Origin: Paraspadella gotoi
Lineage: Eukaryota > Chaetognatha
NCBI GenBank assembly: GCA_051294375.1
Contig: CM119270.1
Coordinates: 897,238-961,237, forward strand
DNA: 64,000 nt
Reading direction: 5' to 3'
Below the pieces are notes generated by a model. It was not told the DNA's origin, did not search any database, and worked only from the letters and a program-made list of their open reading frames with translations. Of this stretch, positions 1 to 13,879 are shown in pieces. Position 1 is the stretch's first letter. Each line of letters starts with the position of its first letter. Made by a program: the position numbers and the translations under genes.

Positions 1-880
1 GGTTATGCAATTTTACCTTTATCGTTTTATTCTTATGTAATGAAAGCTTTGGACGGGCGAAAACCAATTTTGTTTTTGCGATTATTTGTAAACTGAAAGA
101 TAAGAATGTTTGTCGCGTGCGGTAGAGATCTTATCATCCGGAAGTGTCGTCTATCTCCATCTGAGTACTTGCCTTCCAGCCTCCTATTCTCCGCATATCT
201 CTTCTTCGTCTGAAGAAAAAGAAGTGAACAGAATTGCCGACTCCAGCCTTGGGAACAGACAACGAATACTTATTCGGTCGTCCGCAAAGAGACGCTGAAT
301 GACCGAGGAGAAATGCGTTCGGGGCGGAGGGGGGGCCCGGGAAGAGGCCGGCCTCAGAGAATGTGCGCGGGCGGACGTTTGTTGGAGGGTGCAATGCGGA
401 AGTGCAGGCACGTGGAGAACAGAATTAGGGATGATAGAGAGACGTTTATGTGTCCGACCTCATAATTCGTATAAGTTGGTTGGCTATTTGCTATTGGAGA
501 TTATTTGGCATTATGGCATAATTTATTATCATATCTGATATAAATGCTATTTTGAATGGGATGTCGATGGCCTGAATTCATATTGTGGTTGTTATTATCT
601 ATGTTGGTGTCTAAATATTATGTGCTGCGGACTTGATGTGAAAGGTGAAGTATGAGACTCTGTGTAGTAACGACAGTGGTGGTATTAGGAACTACAAAGG
701 ACAACACACCGGCTGGAAATTTCTTTAACAGTTAATATTTAGACTTATTTTGATGTCAAAGAAATGAGATCTTCTCTAAAAAGCTCAAACTTCTTAAACA
801 TTAATGAACCAGAACGTCACAGTTTAACTTTCCTCATCTTCCCTCTAAATACCTGTCCTCGATGTACCATCATCGTCATG
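1..880. other. no gene recognised
   Basis: The short open frames here have no recognisable protein motif and no splice-linked partner. I see only ordinary non-coding sequence with a short GC-rich patch near 315-400. Confidence 0.5.
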
Positions 881-884
881 CAGG

Positions 885-3800
885 CTCCTCTCCGTGTGTA
901 CACTCACCAGTACGGACTCACTACGCTGCTCAACCGCAATGCAAAGTAGCACGAAACAACAGTTAGCTCTAGCTCATGCACAGTAGCACGTCCCACAAGC
1001 TGCGAACCTCTGTTACCGAGATTTTAGACTTTCGTTATTTCCTCGACCGTTTTCCCAAATGAGCAAGTTTGTAATCGAATATTCGCTGATATCCCATGGA
1101 TCGGATACAGTCTCGATCTCGTGTCTGTCATTTATAGCTGCGATGCGACGTGTGTCTCGTTCTCTCAGTGCGTCATCCATTCCGTCGCTTCCTCTTTCCG
1201 TCTTCGTCGTCGTCCAATCATCGTCGTCGTCGTTGTCGTCACGGACTCTTTTCCTATAAATTCTATGCTGCTCTCCCTATATATCACCATGTCTTCAATC
1301 GAACCTCAAAGGTTCAATATATATCGACTCTGTATATTGTTCTTTTGACGTAAGTGATTTTTGTTTATTGGTTATTTGTCAGGACGTTCATTATTGATAT
1401 AATGGCAGTTAAAAAGATTGTGAACATCACTTGTGTGATCATTGATATTCGGTGCTTAGTCTCTCCGTCTTTGTCAATTATCTTCGTTTACGTTTTCTGC
1501 ATTGCGTCGTCGATATGTCTCACGTTCGTGTCCGTCAAGCGAGTCATCAGACTCAATCCTGCAGCTCGTTTTGGTCTGTGATTGCTTTTTCGGTATATCT
1601 TTGCTCGCTAACGTCTAATGAAAATCTCCTCCTCTCTCTCTCTGTGTGAACTTTTATTAATATGAAAGTTCACTGTCGAAAATTAATTTTAATTTATTTT
1701 TATTAATATGAAATTCACTGTTCCGAAAATTAATTTTAAATTAAATTTTAAAGCTAATTTTTTTCCGCGACTTACCAGTCATGGTTCATTGTGGCACTGT
1801 GTATGTGCAGTAAGGCGTAGTGAAGGTACGTACGGAAAATTCTAAAAGGTCAATTATGGTGAACAATGCAACCATCAGGAAACATTAATTTGTAAACAAA
1901 AAATTTAATTTTATGTTTTTTAATTTTCGCAGGTGGCTATACTTTTGATTCTTATCTAATAGTAATACAATCATTCTATATTAAATCCGAAAAAGGTGTA
2001 TATAGGCTTATATATATTAATACTTGTAGATTCATGATATTCTCGAGTGCCTCGCTCCAAAATGTCTGATAAGAAGAAGAAAATAAATAACAGGATCTTT
2101 AATTTATATTTGTATGTAAAATTTCTTTTATTAAAAACTCAGGGAAGCTTAAATAGAATTTACCTCAAATCAAACTAATTATTCTACTTAATATATAAAC
2201 AAAGTTAATTTTTCAGCTTAAAATATTAGTTTTTTCTCATTTTTTGGACCCCAACTTGAAGAAGCTCTTTTTTTACACAGAAGTTTATATTTCTTTTCGT
2301 TCTCAACCTCGCTCAAATTTCATTATGAAGAATTCCTCCCTAAATTTCTCAAACCCACTAAAATTTAAATATCCGTGGAGATAAAAACACCTGTTTTTTT
2401 TGACAAATATTTAAACCATATATATTGTTAAGTACTAGAGCTCATAATGGTCTACATGCCTTTCATGCAATTGTAGCCAAGTCTTATTATAACAAACTCA
2501 TCATTTTGATCCTAAGCATCAACTATGTTTTCTCCCACAAACTCACCTTCACCATATTAGGGTACAGCATTTCTTGCTTAAATCGTTTGTTTTGCCTCGT
2601 TCCGTCCCACCGTTTGTAAGAATTGTGAGAATAATAATAAGTATAACATTTGTGTATGCACGTAAATTAGTTTACATCACAACAGCTCTCAGTAGTGTGC
2701 CCAGTACACTGTGGTCACTTCCCACTGCTGAATGGGATATCTCGTTTCAAAGATCGCCCTATTTGCAATTTTCTTCCTCCGGAGTTTCGATAAAACATGA
2801 GGAAAAATTGTCGACGTAAAACATTCTCTAAGACTAAATCATCACTCATGCACCGGAAGCATATTAAAAGTGTAAAAGAGTTCGAGCAAAAGTAATAGGT
2901 CTATGAATGTAGGAAAAGAAACTTGAATTAAGAATGGGTCTCTCCTCTCTTTTCCCTCCGCATACCTGTTTGTATTTGGTTTTGGACAGGATCTTCTTAA
3001 CGGGGCTCTGATAAAATGATCATATTAAATTTTCTCTCAATCCCAGAAGTGAATTAAGTCTCTTTATATAGCTCCTACAAATCTCATAGCCAGACATTAT
3101 AATAATTTTCCTCGTGTGGTACAAAATTCTTAATGTTTCTTAACTAACCGGTAGGAAGCAGAGGCTTCAGTGGTGAGGCTCCTTTTAAGCAGAATATCTA
3201 CAGTGAACCATTGTGATGGCTGCATGCTCTATAGCGTATGTACAAAAAGATCTTATCTAAGGTAAATAATCTCTAACATAAGAATTAAATTTATGAAAAA
3301 GGTGCAGGGAATACCTAACTAACTTCGAACAATCCCTTATACTTATATACTCAAGACATTTATGTAATATAAAATTGAAAAATTTTAATAAATTTACAAT
3401 TTACGCAGTAGACACAATTTATACCTAGTCACTAATCCAATAAATGTTAAAATTTTAAAACAGTTTTTCCTAAGAATTTTTTTGGTAGGTTGGGGATTCG
3501 TCATAAAAAGTTGTAAAAAGAAATATACTCTTTTTAAAAATTCCTTCATTTAATGGTTCAAAAAATGAGAAAAAAAACTATATTTTAAGCTTGAAAATTA
3601 ACTTTTTATTATTAAATATAGTTTTTTTGTAATTTTAACCCATTAATGAAAGAATTTTTCAAAATAATTATATTTTTCTTTTACTCAACTTTTGACGAGG
3701 AATGTCATAATCTGCAAATTCAAAAATTAAGAAAAGGCCTATTTTGAAATTTTTCGATTTTATAAGGATAGTACTATAGTATTTAAAATATAGCCTACTG

Positions 3801-4850
3801 CGAAAATTAAAAAAACATTAAAATTATTTTTTTACAAATTAATGTTCACTGATGGTATGTCTGGTTTCTTTTTTACATAATTGACCTTTTAATTTTCGAT
3901 ACGTAACTTTCACTTTACGCCTTACTGCACACTGCACAGTTGCACAACTGACCATACTGTAAGCGGGAAAAAAATATTTAAAAAATTAATTAAAATTAAT
4001 TTTCGACAGTGAATTTCATCTTATAAAAAGCATTAAATAAAAATTAATTTTCGACACTGAATTTCATCCATTTAATAAAATTAAATTAAAATTAATTTAT
4101 CGACATGAATTCCATATTATATAAAACGATAAAGCAATGCGACGACGAAAACGGGCGATGATATATGACGTTCACGGTGACCAACGACGTGACAATAACG
4201 ACGACAATGACTAGAAGTGTGGTAATACGAAGATAGATGACAAGAGGAAGACAAAGATATGACAAAGATGGACTAAATTTACTGCGGACAAATAACAATG
4301 AAACCAAAAAAAAAAGTATTATCGCAAAGAAATTATCAAAAAACGATTACTTAAGTATTTGGGAGATGGAAAAAATGTGGTGAAAAGATTTGAAAGAATC
4401 GGCCATGTGAAAACGGCCGCAGACGAGTCAAGGAACGTGACGAACTGAATTGATGACGGAAACGACGGGAAGACGAAGAGGAAGCGCCGATATTGGAGCA
4501 TGATACCGAAGCACACGAGAGGTGAAGAGGAAGGGGCGCGATTGAAGTGAGCGACGACGCATCAAGAACGGAACACGCATCAATCGTGCGAGATAACCGT
4601 TGCTTGGAGATACTAAACAGTTCAGTAAAAATGCCTCTTACACTTATGCGGATGAGATCTGGTCGAGGAAATTAAGTGAGAAAGTCTCACCCGGACGTAA
4701 GGTGGGCAGATAGGAGGAACGTGCTATCGTGCTGGCGCATGCTACGATGCTCTCGAGTCATTACTCAGATCTCAGCTGCGGATAGAGGCGATGTGAATCT
4801 TCGCTACGTGAGTGTCGCGCTCGGAGGAAAGCGTCTGCTAAATAGTCGAA
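885..4850. repeat. large inverted-repeat (foldback) element
   Basis: The two halves are inverted copies of each other. The clearest arms are about 1645-1965 and 3765-4112. The left arm read forward matches the reverse complement of the right through a motif near 1800-1825 (GTGCAGTAAGGCG, right side near 3918-3935), then a segment around AATTGACCTTTTA, then TTAATTTTCGCAG. The tips carry short tandem sub-repeats built on AATTTTCGACAGTGAATTTC, twice on the left and three times on the right. Weaker inverted similarity continues outward (ATTTCCTCGACC at about 1040 against its complement at about 4660) to about 885 and 4850. The middle, 1970-3760, has no long ORF, so I see no transposase. It could be a non-autonomous DNA transposon with long terminal inverted repeats or an old inverted duplication. 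Confidence 0.65.
3470..3780 (-). repeat. partial copy of the AT-rich foldback MITE
   Basis: It has the CATAAAAAGTTGTAAAA-type interior and ends in a TTTTATAAGGATAGTACTA end like the elements at 14037-14404 and 27757-28113. A palindrome lies around 3540-3665. It abuts the right arm of the large inverted repeat, so it is probably nested. The left boundary is unclear. Confidence 0.4.
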
Positions 4851-7800
4851 GAAGAACAAGGAACTCTCGGAAAAGATGTTGGTTACACTCGCATCAATAA
4901 CTCAAATTAGACGAGTAATTGATAGATGTACAAATTCTCTCGAGTTCAATAAAAATAACGTCAAAATTTCACTATACTGTTGATAATAGATGCAGCCTCA
5001 GGCGTTGATTATATTTAAAAAATGTTGTATTCCTCGCGGTTATCAGTTTTGTGGATAAGTCAAATCCTCTTAACGAACTTAACACCAAACAATCTCCAAA
5101 CTCGTAGTAGCTACCATTCATAACAATAGTTACATCACAAATAGAAAGACCCATGATTAATATAGTCTTTCTAATGCGCACAGAGTGAATAATTAAATGG
5201 AATAAATAATATAAATAATTTAATAATAGATAAATTGGGTAAATTACAATAATAAATAAATAATAAATAATGAATATAATAAATGAATATAATTATGAGA
5301 AATGATTTAAGTGAATTATTCTCAATAATGCATCTCATTTCAAATGAGTGAAATCTATAGCAAGACCCTTGCTTGCGCATCTCCTCATCGGCAACCTGCT
5401 CCTCCTCACCGTTCTCTCTCCCACTCCCCACGCTTCTCCGGTGCGGCCTGACCCCCGAGTTTGGACTAGAGCAACTTCACCACCGCACTCCGGAACCTAC
5501 TCCTCCGGTTGTTCCTTTATTCCAGCGTCTTGCTTTCGATCGAAACGCCACAAAAAATTTCCAAGACATGCCTTTTTGCTCCCTTTTGGCGGCCATACTT
5601 TTTTTTTTTTGATGCAGATGAGAGATACCGAGTAAGTAGAGAGAGCGGGGAGAAAAGAAAGCAGCATGACGAAGAGGCCCAAAAAAGAAGCTGTTAGCAT
5701 AACGACAATGCTGAAGACAATGTGGGGTAGCAGGCGAATGGGCAGTGAGAGGTGCACGGTGGAGAGATCAATGTTTTGAAGAGAGAGGAAAAAGAGGTCT
5801 AGTAGCAGAGTGGACCAGTAGGGGACGAGAGAAAAGTCTAATAGAGAGAAAAGAGTGAAGAAGATTTCTTGAGATTTGATGTTGATGGTGGAAGCAGAAA
5901 AAGAAGGAGAAGAAAGGACAAAAAGGAAAAGAATAGAAGGGAAACTTGAGATCAATCTAAAAGTTGGAGAGAAGACCAGAGAGGAGGCACAAAGAGAAAG
6001 AACACCCAGCATTTCTTGAAGCATTTTCGACCCGAACTATCTCATAGTACCGTAAAGAAAAGAATAAAGTCGTCTTTGATCTTATTTTTCCTAGTAGAAT
6101 CAGAATTTTTTGTGATGTGTTAAGGTTTATATGAATATTGGAAGATAATGGGATTTCTGGGAGTGCTTAGCGGACGATGAAATTGCGTACAAATAAATGT
6201 GCTATTTATACAATATCGTGAGACGAAGCAAAGTAAGCCTGAACACGCTGTGTCCTGACTGGAAGAAAGATGAAAGTTAATAGATATCCAAAACACTCGA
6301 CAAAGCGTAACAAAATAACATTTATATATAGACGATATCAACATCTCATCGAACGGAGGCAAAGAAAACTAAAGGAGAACTAGATAGAAAAGAAGAGCGT
6401 ACTCTGTGCAGGCACAACGCAAATTCCCCGGTTTATCAAGCTACGTCAATCTATTGACCGTCCGAATTAGCAGCTTCTCAAAGCTAAGAGCTGATGTTAG
6501 TAAATTGAAATGATGGAATTCCAATCCGTAGTCTAAATTTACTAAATTTGAAATTAGATATTGGACATTGTTTCACAAACAAATCTATCCTCCAAAACAA
6601 TTATTCGACTCAAATACTCTGAACCGAACAACATAAGCACGACAACAAACAATTATCTCGAACGTCTTGCTTCATTGCAGACGAACGGAAGAAATACCGA
6701 AGGTTCTCCAGAAACCTCAATCTTATCTTACGATATATGCCATAAACACCGTAAGAAGCCTGTATTGGTCGGAACGTTCTGAACAGAGAGTCAAAAGGTT
6801 AGCAGTAGGTAATTCTAAGAAGCTGTGCTCACTGGCCTCCGCAGAGATAGGCAGGGCCCTGTAGGCTGCGCGAGCGTAGACTTTGGAGGAACGTAAAAGT
6901 GTCGTGAAAGACAGTCTTATGCGAACTCCGGGCGCGGGGGCCATATCTAAGATTGCAGTACTGGTAAGTCACGTATTTACCACTTCACTAAGATCGTTTC
7001 CTATCCAACGTGTCTTCCGCACTGAGGTATCTGTCTGCTCCTTGTATTGCTACTTATATTCTTACTTCCACTCTATACTGGCTGACTGTATGGATTTGAA
7101 GTTATCATTTCCACTCTCTCTCGCACCTTCCCTCTCCTAATACATCAGTCCTCTTTCACTTGTTATTCCTTTGTTCATGGCCTAAGATTTAATACTTTCT
7201 CCCTGTCCTCATCCTGCTACATCACCTCTCTCCCACTGTACTCGTCTCCTTCATCACACCTCTCCGGCTGCTCGACTTCCGAATGGGAGACTCGCGTACA
7301 ATACTGTATTTTTTTGGTTCCCTGGTGGCCGATTTGCCCCCTGTGGAGTCTTCCCAATAACATCACTGGCTGAAGACATTTTTTCTTGGAGCGATTCTAT
7401 ATATTACTAACAACGATGCAAGCCCCTCGAAAACAAATGAATTCTGTGGCGCCATACCTTCTAATTCTCTATATTTCTTATTTACTCTCTCTCTCAATAC
7501 CGAGTAGCGACAAACTGTCAGACCAGTATCTCACTGAGTGAACAACATGACTGAGTGAGAGCAGATACTACGCTCTGGAGCAGCGCGTTATAGAGAGACA
7601 TCATTTGAACTCAAATATCCATACAACGCTGCGAACCCTAGCCTCTTTTGTCCACATCAAGAAGCGAGGACATGTGGAGAAGTCCGGCAGGACAAAACTG
7701 AGGACTTCTCCGGACACTGATACAGAGTCTGTCAGATATGGGAGAGCAAGTAACGGAATGGTGCGAGCGGCGAAGCAATGATTCGAGGCAAGAGTTGACT

Positions 7801-10800
7801 AAAACTACACCTATCTCCTGGACTCAACGCGCAAGGGCTGATACCTCTATTTCTGATCAGACCTCTGCGATATTTGGTTTTAAGCTGAATCTTTACTTGA
7901 GTTCCTTAGTCTTTAGTCGAACACCTGTACCGAGTAACTGAGTCAAGACAAAAGCAACTCTGCGGCGGTCACGCTTGGACCCTGAGTGATTCTAGGCTCC
8001 TAGAAACGGGACAAGAGATACCAAAAGCTGTAACAAGGGGAACGCGACCTGGAACTATCCATCGAACAAACACGAAAGCACTTGACTCAATCGAAGAGCA
8101 GGCAAACATATGGAGCTAGTATCTCGTCCTCAGTGTGGGAATGTATCTCGGAAAAGAATGAACAAGAACGCCTTAGGATGTAACGACTCGAGAGCACGTT
8201 ATCGCCTTACAGCACCAAAGGGCTCTGAAAATGAGAAGCAGATGAGATGGAATGCGCTCAAGTATAATACGTAATCAAAGACAGTCAAGTGATGCCGCTA
8301 AGCCGAGCAGCTACAGAGTGATGCCATTTGGGCCGAATCTGTCGATATCCTGTCAAATCGATAAAACATCGACCTTTTATACTAACAATTCAGCAGAGAT
8401 GCGCCAGCGCGGCTGATGGAGGAGGATATCTGCAACCAGAGGTGCAACTTACAGATTGTCCAATGTTACTTTCAGTAAGCAGACCTCTTGGCTTCCCGGC
8501 CCTACATTCGCAAAAGAGTTTGCGCAACCGCCTTTTTGTAATAAAGAGTTTTTTGGCTCTTTATGAGACGAAGTTCAAAGATTTAGCTACCTTTTTCTCG
8601 ACTCGTCAGGCAGAAATAGACCACTTTCTTAACATTATATGAACTCCTAAGGAATTAGGAGTCTAAACGTTGCTTAGATAGATAACGAGCTGGGCGAACC
8701 TGGGACATCTAAGTCCGAATACTGTGATTCACTACTGTCCATGTAGTGTGTGATATAATGAATCCATCTAATTCCTCTTCCCAAGAGTCCATTATTGACC
8801 TTCCAAAGACTTCGTGTGTAATATCTACTTGGCTAATCTACAGAGGCAAATTCGCAGCTGCATGTTTCGTGAGCTAGGCATCCGGAAGAATAAATACATG
8901 GAGAGAGATGGTACCGTTTATAGTCTACATAGAAGGCGAGTTTCTCTCCAAACGGCAGTGGCGTTAGGCCACCATCTCGTACGCATCTCCGCTAACGGCC
9001 GTAACTGAGGTTGGATCACATGCCTGGCGTAGCTCATATTGAACCTCAAGTTCCACCCTCTCCGCCGGCCTGATTACCGATCTGCTTTGGTCAGGGTACG
9101 ATCTTCATAGCTGTTGTTTCGCTCCAGAGACACTGAAACTCTGCCGATCGACGACATCGAACTCTCTCATGTCGCCCACCCAAGTCCACGTGAATCTGAC
9201 GTCAAACACAGCGCAGATCAGTGTCCTGTGCCGTGCAGAACAGAGAAAGAGAGGAGACTGGACGATCGAAATGGAGAGCCTGCAGGAACGCACGCGCTCA
9301 CTGCGCGACGAAGACGTAGGGTCCGGGAAGAGCCCAACTTTGCTAGCGCCCCTACTCCGAACGAGGAATACAAGATGATCCGCAGCGACAGTACAGCATC
9401 ATGAGGATACACACACAACCGCACTGCGATGCGGGGGTCAGCGTCCGTCGGAATGGCGGGCTCCCTAGCTCTCATGCTGATAGCCTCAATGCCGTCCCTA
9501 CGCCGCGGGAGAGGCCGACCGCCTGCAGCTCCTTGTGACGTAGCGCACGACCGGTACTCTCAGTAGAAAATAGTGACGAAGCAATAATGTGGCTCTGTAG
9601 GCCGTAACCGAGGTACTCTCCGTTAGATGACGACTTCCTATAACACTCATATATCGATCAGTGGGCGCCAGAGCGACCCATGCAAAGATGAAAATAGAAA
9701 CTAGTCAGCTCCGATGATCGTATGTTGCTGACATGATAAGTTCACATTGGCGAATAACGTTCGCCGATCTAAGTAAGACCACTCGTCTAGGGAGAATAAG
9801 TATGGGTACTCGTCGTGGAAGTGGGACATCAGTTCCGCTCATGTAATTGAACCTGAAGGACGAGCAGAATTAAGCGAACCGGTAGCATATCGGAGAAAGA
9901 CCCAACAGAGACAAGCGAACGAACGCCAGGAGAGAAATTAGATCAGGCTCAAAGCGACAGAGGGAGAGAACTCTTGACAAGTGATCGAAGAACGGAGGTA
10001 ATTGGAGCATAATCTCGACGAGAGACAGGAAGAAACAGTTCACATGATCGATGTTTCCTCCGAATACAAAAAAACCAAACGAGGCGAGAGTAGAGTAGAG
10101 GGAATGACCAATTCCTCGAAGAAATTAGGATACAAGATGAGCTTAACAGAACGGGCAGGGTGCTGAACGGAGGAAGGGGAAGAGAAAAGATAAGAAAAGC
10201 ACAAAGTCAATAAAGAACACCAATTGCGGATAAGCCGAAGAACATGACATGGTTAAAGGAGAAAAAGTTCCGACTGAGATCAACTATCTGAATAAAAGGT
10301 CCATTTCAGGCATGAATTATCTTCCAATTTTTGTATTGAAATAAGCCAAGCGAAGAGGAAATAACATTACTATGTCGTAAAGGCTGTAATATCCTCCATC
10401 ATCATTGGAAAATGTGCCAAAGCGAGGGAACCCCGAATCTGCCGGAAATAATGGATTTGACACATGAGTGGACGATTTTCCAAGGCACAGATATCAGATT
10501 CCACTGAGTCCGGCACACCTCCGGGTCGGGCAGTCAGCGGTGACCAAATAGTAGAGTGTTACATCACAGAAAATGGACTGGAGAACCGGACAGTCGCTAA
10601 TAGAGAAAGGAATTAGAGCAAAAAAAGGAGCGGAATGTTCCAAATCTCGTTGCAATATTGAGAAGTGACTGGAACTCACAGAGAGAACTTAGGAGTGACA
10701 AGGCGCTCAGCTATGAAGCGAATGACAACAGTCAAGACCGAGGTGGAAAGAAGTCTGATCTATCTGCCACCATTGACGAGTCTCAAATATCAGATTTACA

Positions 10801-11460
10801 ACTCTCACATAAAGATCGTAGCTTTAAGGCAAACATCTGAGAGAAGTTGAATACGAAGTTGGTGGATGGCGAGCCATTAAACCAAGGAAAGTTCCCGTAA
10901 TATTTAGCCAGACAAAAAAGTTCTCCAGAAAGAATCATTGGAATAATGCAACAGGCGTCCTGGATGTGAGTGTAAAAAAAAAAAACAATAATTGATTAAT
11001 CTTGGAAGGGAAAAAGAGGAAGTTACCAGATTAAGCATGAAGCTTTGCTTTCTATCTATCGGGACTTTAGCATTCCTTCGTCACCGCATCTCTTCAATCA
11101 TCTTGACTTTCGATCGTCAAGAATAACGGGGCCGAATGAATCGACGATTATAGGAGCAGACTGACGCCGCTTATAGGAGCAGCGACAATGCCGAATGTAG
11201 CTCGGGGGGTTGCTAGAAGAATCATTAACCCATTAGTGCTCTATCAAAGTCAGGGGCAACATATTGTTTATTTAAGGAATGGATGAATTTATATTTGATT
11301 ACGTAGCTTTGCTGATTTTATCACGACAATAACTGAAAAGTAGAGGCAAAGGGCAAAGCTAAATTTGCTCCAGTCCGTGACGAGGGCTGGAGCGGCTTGT
11401 CGCCTATAGGAGCAACCTTTTCCGCCCGTGCGGACCTTGGCCTCCTGGAAGTGTTCGCTT
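4851..11460. other. 6.6 kb with no recognisable gene
   Basis: All frames are broken into short pieces. The longest (minus strand, 5497-6024) is the complement of a purine-rich run and reads as low-complexity Leu/Ser/Phe. I recognise no protein family, tRNA, rRNA or clear splice-linked exons. Small hairpins occur near 8516-8575 and 8640-8663. From about 7.5 to 11.2 kb the base composition is balanced and stop codons are dense in every frame. Confidence 0.5.
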
Positions 11461-11463
11461 TTT

Positions 11464-12060
11464 TGGCCACGGTTTGTGTCATAATTTTTTTTTTTTAATT
11501 AATAAAAATGGTTTAATTTTTTTTTCAATAAGGATGATACTTAATATAAAAAATGGGATATATTTAGATTTAAATGAAAGTTTTTAACAGTGCATTTAAA
11601 ATTCTTATATTATAAAATAAAAATAAAATGAATAATTATTATTAATATTAATAAATTTTTATAAGTTCTAATAAATAATTAGTTAGTTAATCTATTTATT
11701 AATATTTTAATTATATTTAAAATATTAATTTTATAATATCAAATATTATTATTTAAAATTATATATCATAAAATATTTATCATATTTTATTATATGTTTA
11801 TTATGTAACAGAGCTAATTGGTCTTTAAATAATAATATACTTAGCTCGGTTACTATTATACATATCATAATCTAAATATTATCTTTAACTTTAATAATAA
11901 AAAAATTATTATAGTACAATACTTTAGAATATATATTTTTGCTTAAATATAAATATTTTATTTTAAATAAAAATATTTAATAAAATATTAATTTTTTTTA
12001 AATAAATTAACAATTTAAAAAAAAAATAAAATAAATAATTTTTAGTTTAATCTACTGCCT
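11464..12060. other. extremely AT-rich block
   Basis: The sequence is mostly A, T and short homopolymer runs, with no ORF and no recognised repeat family. Its right half is one copy of the duplication described at 11910-12790. Confidence 0.5.
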
Positions 12061-12320
12061 CGACCGTGACCACCTACGTGAAAAAACGTTAAAACGTTTC
12101 TTATTTCTTTTTACATCAAAAGTTCGTTTCCCCTTTTATTTTTCAATTTCCCGCGTATTAATCTCGTCGGCGGGCGGGCGGGCGGCGGCGGGCGGCGTCG
12201 TCAGCGCCGATCCGGTCGGCGACCTTCTCCATTTCATCTCTTCCGGCGCCGGACGGAGTTCGTTTCTCGACGTAAGTGGCGCCGAGGGGGAGGCTGCAGC
12301 GGCGGCGTCCCCGAGAGAGC
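11910..12320. repeat. near-duplicate segment, copy 1
   Basis: Read left to right this segment matches 12325-12790: an AT-rich stretch, then TAGTTTAAT, CTACGTGAAAAA, TTATTTCTTT, a GC-rich stretch, TTCCGGCGCCGGAC, TTTCTCGAC and GTAAGTGGCGCC. The copies differ mainly by many small insertions and deletions, with copy 1 shorter. That fits two noisy versions of one locus better than an aged biological duplication. Confidence 0.6.
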
Positions 12321-12324
12321 CTAT

Positions 12325-12790
12325 TATAGTAACAATACTTTACGAATATATAGCTCTTCTTTGCTTAAATTATTCAAAGTATTTATCTCTTAATACAACA
12401 ATATGTTAACGTAAAATATCTAAGTTTGTTTAAATAAATATACACCAATTCTAAAAAAAAATAAAATAGAATAATTTCTAGTTTAATTGCCTACTGGCCA
12501 TTCGACCCGTCACCACCTCCTACGTGAAAAACGTTATAAACTGTTCTTATTTCTTTACATCAAAGTCGTCCCTTTATTTTCATTTTTTCGACTTTCCGCG
12601 CTACTTACATGGCTCGCTCGCCGTGGCGGGCGGGCCGCGCCGCGGCACGGGCCGGCGCTGCGTCCCACGCGCCGATCCCGGATCGGGCGACCTCTCTCCA
12701 TTTCATCCTCTTCCGGCGCCGGACCGCGAGGTCTATGTCGTTTCTCGACCGTAAGTGGCGCCCGGGCCGGGAGCGCTACGCAAGGCGGCC
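12325..12790. repeat. near-duplicate segment, copy 2
   Basis: This is the second version of the segment at 11910-12320, in direct orientation and immediately adjacent. It has extra bases spread throughout and lies about 470 bp before the N gap at 13264. Confidence 0.6.
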
Positions 12791-12960
12791 GGCGGTGGAG
12801 GCGGCGGCCGGCGGCGGCGCGCGCGGCCGCGGCGCGGGCGCGCGCGCCGCCGCCGGCGGTCCGGCGCCGCGCGGGGCGGCCGGCGCGCCGGCGCACTGTC
12901 CTCTCTCGGGCTTTCTTTGTTTCGCGCGGTTCTGGACCGATCCGCTTGCGCTGCGATGAC
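12590..12960. promoter_or_regulatory. CpG-rich island, possible promoter and first exon
   Basis: A dense run of CG dinucleotides sits in AT-rich surroundings. It contains TTTCTCGAC followed by GTAAGT, which looks like a 5'UTR splice donor (about 12740-12755), and a second copy occurs near 12265-12275. A promoter with a spliced untranslated exon on the + strand is possible. The downstream partner is not identified and a gap follows. The long frames through it are high-GC artefacts of low complexity. Confidence 0.35.
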
Positions 12961-13263
12961 GTCGGGGCAAGAGAGGAGAGAGAGCAGAGGGACGAACTGC
13001 AGAGCACGAAGACGACGCAGAGAGACGAGGAGAGCACCCGAGCCAGAGTAGAGAGCAGAATCACAGAACACGTGACCGATCTTCCGCAACAAGAAACTCG
13101 CCAACACACCTACCGGTCGATACCTTACCCTCTCTTTCTCTCCTCCTCTCTTCTCCTCATCTCCATTCATCTCATCTCTCCTCTCTCTCTCTCTCTCGTT
13201 CCTCTCCTGTCCTCTTTCTGCTTCCTCTTCTTCTGCTCATGATTCGCCCTAACAAACCGAGGA

Positions 13264-13288
13264 NNNNNNNNNNNNNNNNNNNNNNNNN
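13264..13288. other. assembly gap (25 N)
   Basis: A run of N, preceded by the near-duplicate segments and a CT-rich stretch. Confidence 0.98.
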
Positions 13289-13879
13289 AAAAAAACATTA
13301 CCACGGCGACAAAGTAAAAACCCCGCGTAAATAAAATGAGAAAACGAGAGAAAAAAAAAGAAAAAAAAGAGAAAAGTTATTATAATAAATTGAAAAGGGA
13401 AATAAAGAAAAAAAAACACATCGAAGGAAAGAATTTGTTTTTCGCGCCAAAGTTTTTTCTCGTTTGTGAAGAGAATAGAATAAAATTCACGTGAAAATTA
13501 TAAGCGGTACGTTCGAGGAGTTGCGCTACAGTAGCTTTATTTTGTATTTGCTTTTCTTAATGATATCGAGTAATGGTACCATGTATTAACTCAAAAAAGC
13601 AGGATTATCTAAGTAGGAGTGGAGGACACTTAAAAAAATACTGTAAAATGTTATACCACTTTATTGATAAGGAAGCTATAGGTATACTGGGAGTAAATAA
13701 ACGAGACTGTGAAAGAGTCTTGATTGGAAGCTTGAAAGGTCCTGCTATGTAAGGAGGGAGTCTTTAAACCATCATAGCTTATCCAAGATAATTTATTTAC
13801 TATATAAATATAAAATTATTATATATATAAATAAATATATATATATATTGTAGTAGGGCATAGCAAAGTTCACCCCGCC

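Noticed and set aside
5497-6024. 175-residue minus-strand frame, hydrophobic
   Set aside because: Complement of a purine-rich stretch, low-complexity Leu/Ser/Phe, no splice partner and no family resemblance.
12487-13242. Several long overlapping frames on both strands
   Set aside because: They arise from extreme GC content and CT runs. The products are Arg/Ala/Pro low complexity and differ between the two near-duplicate copies.
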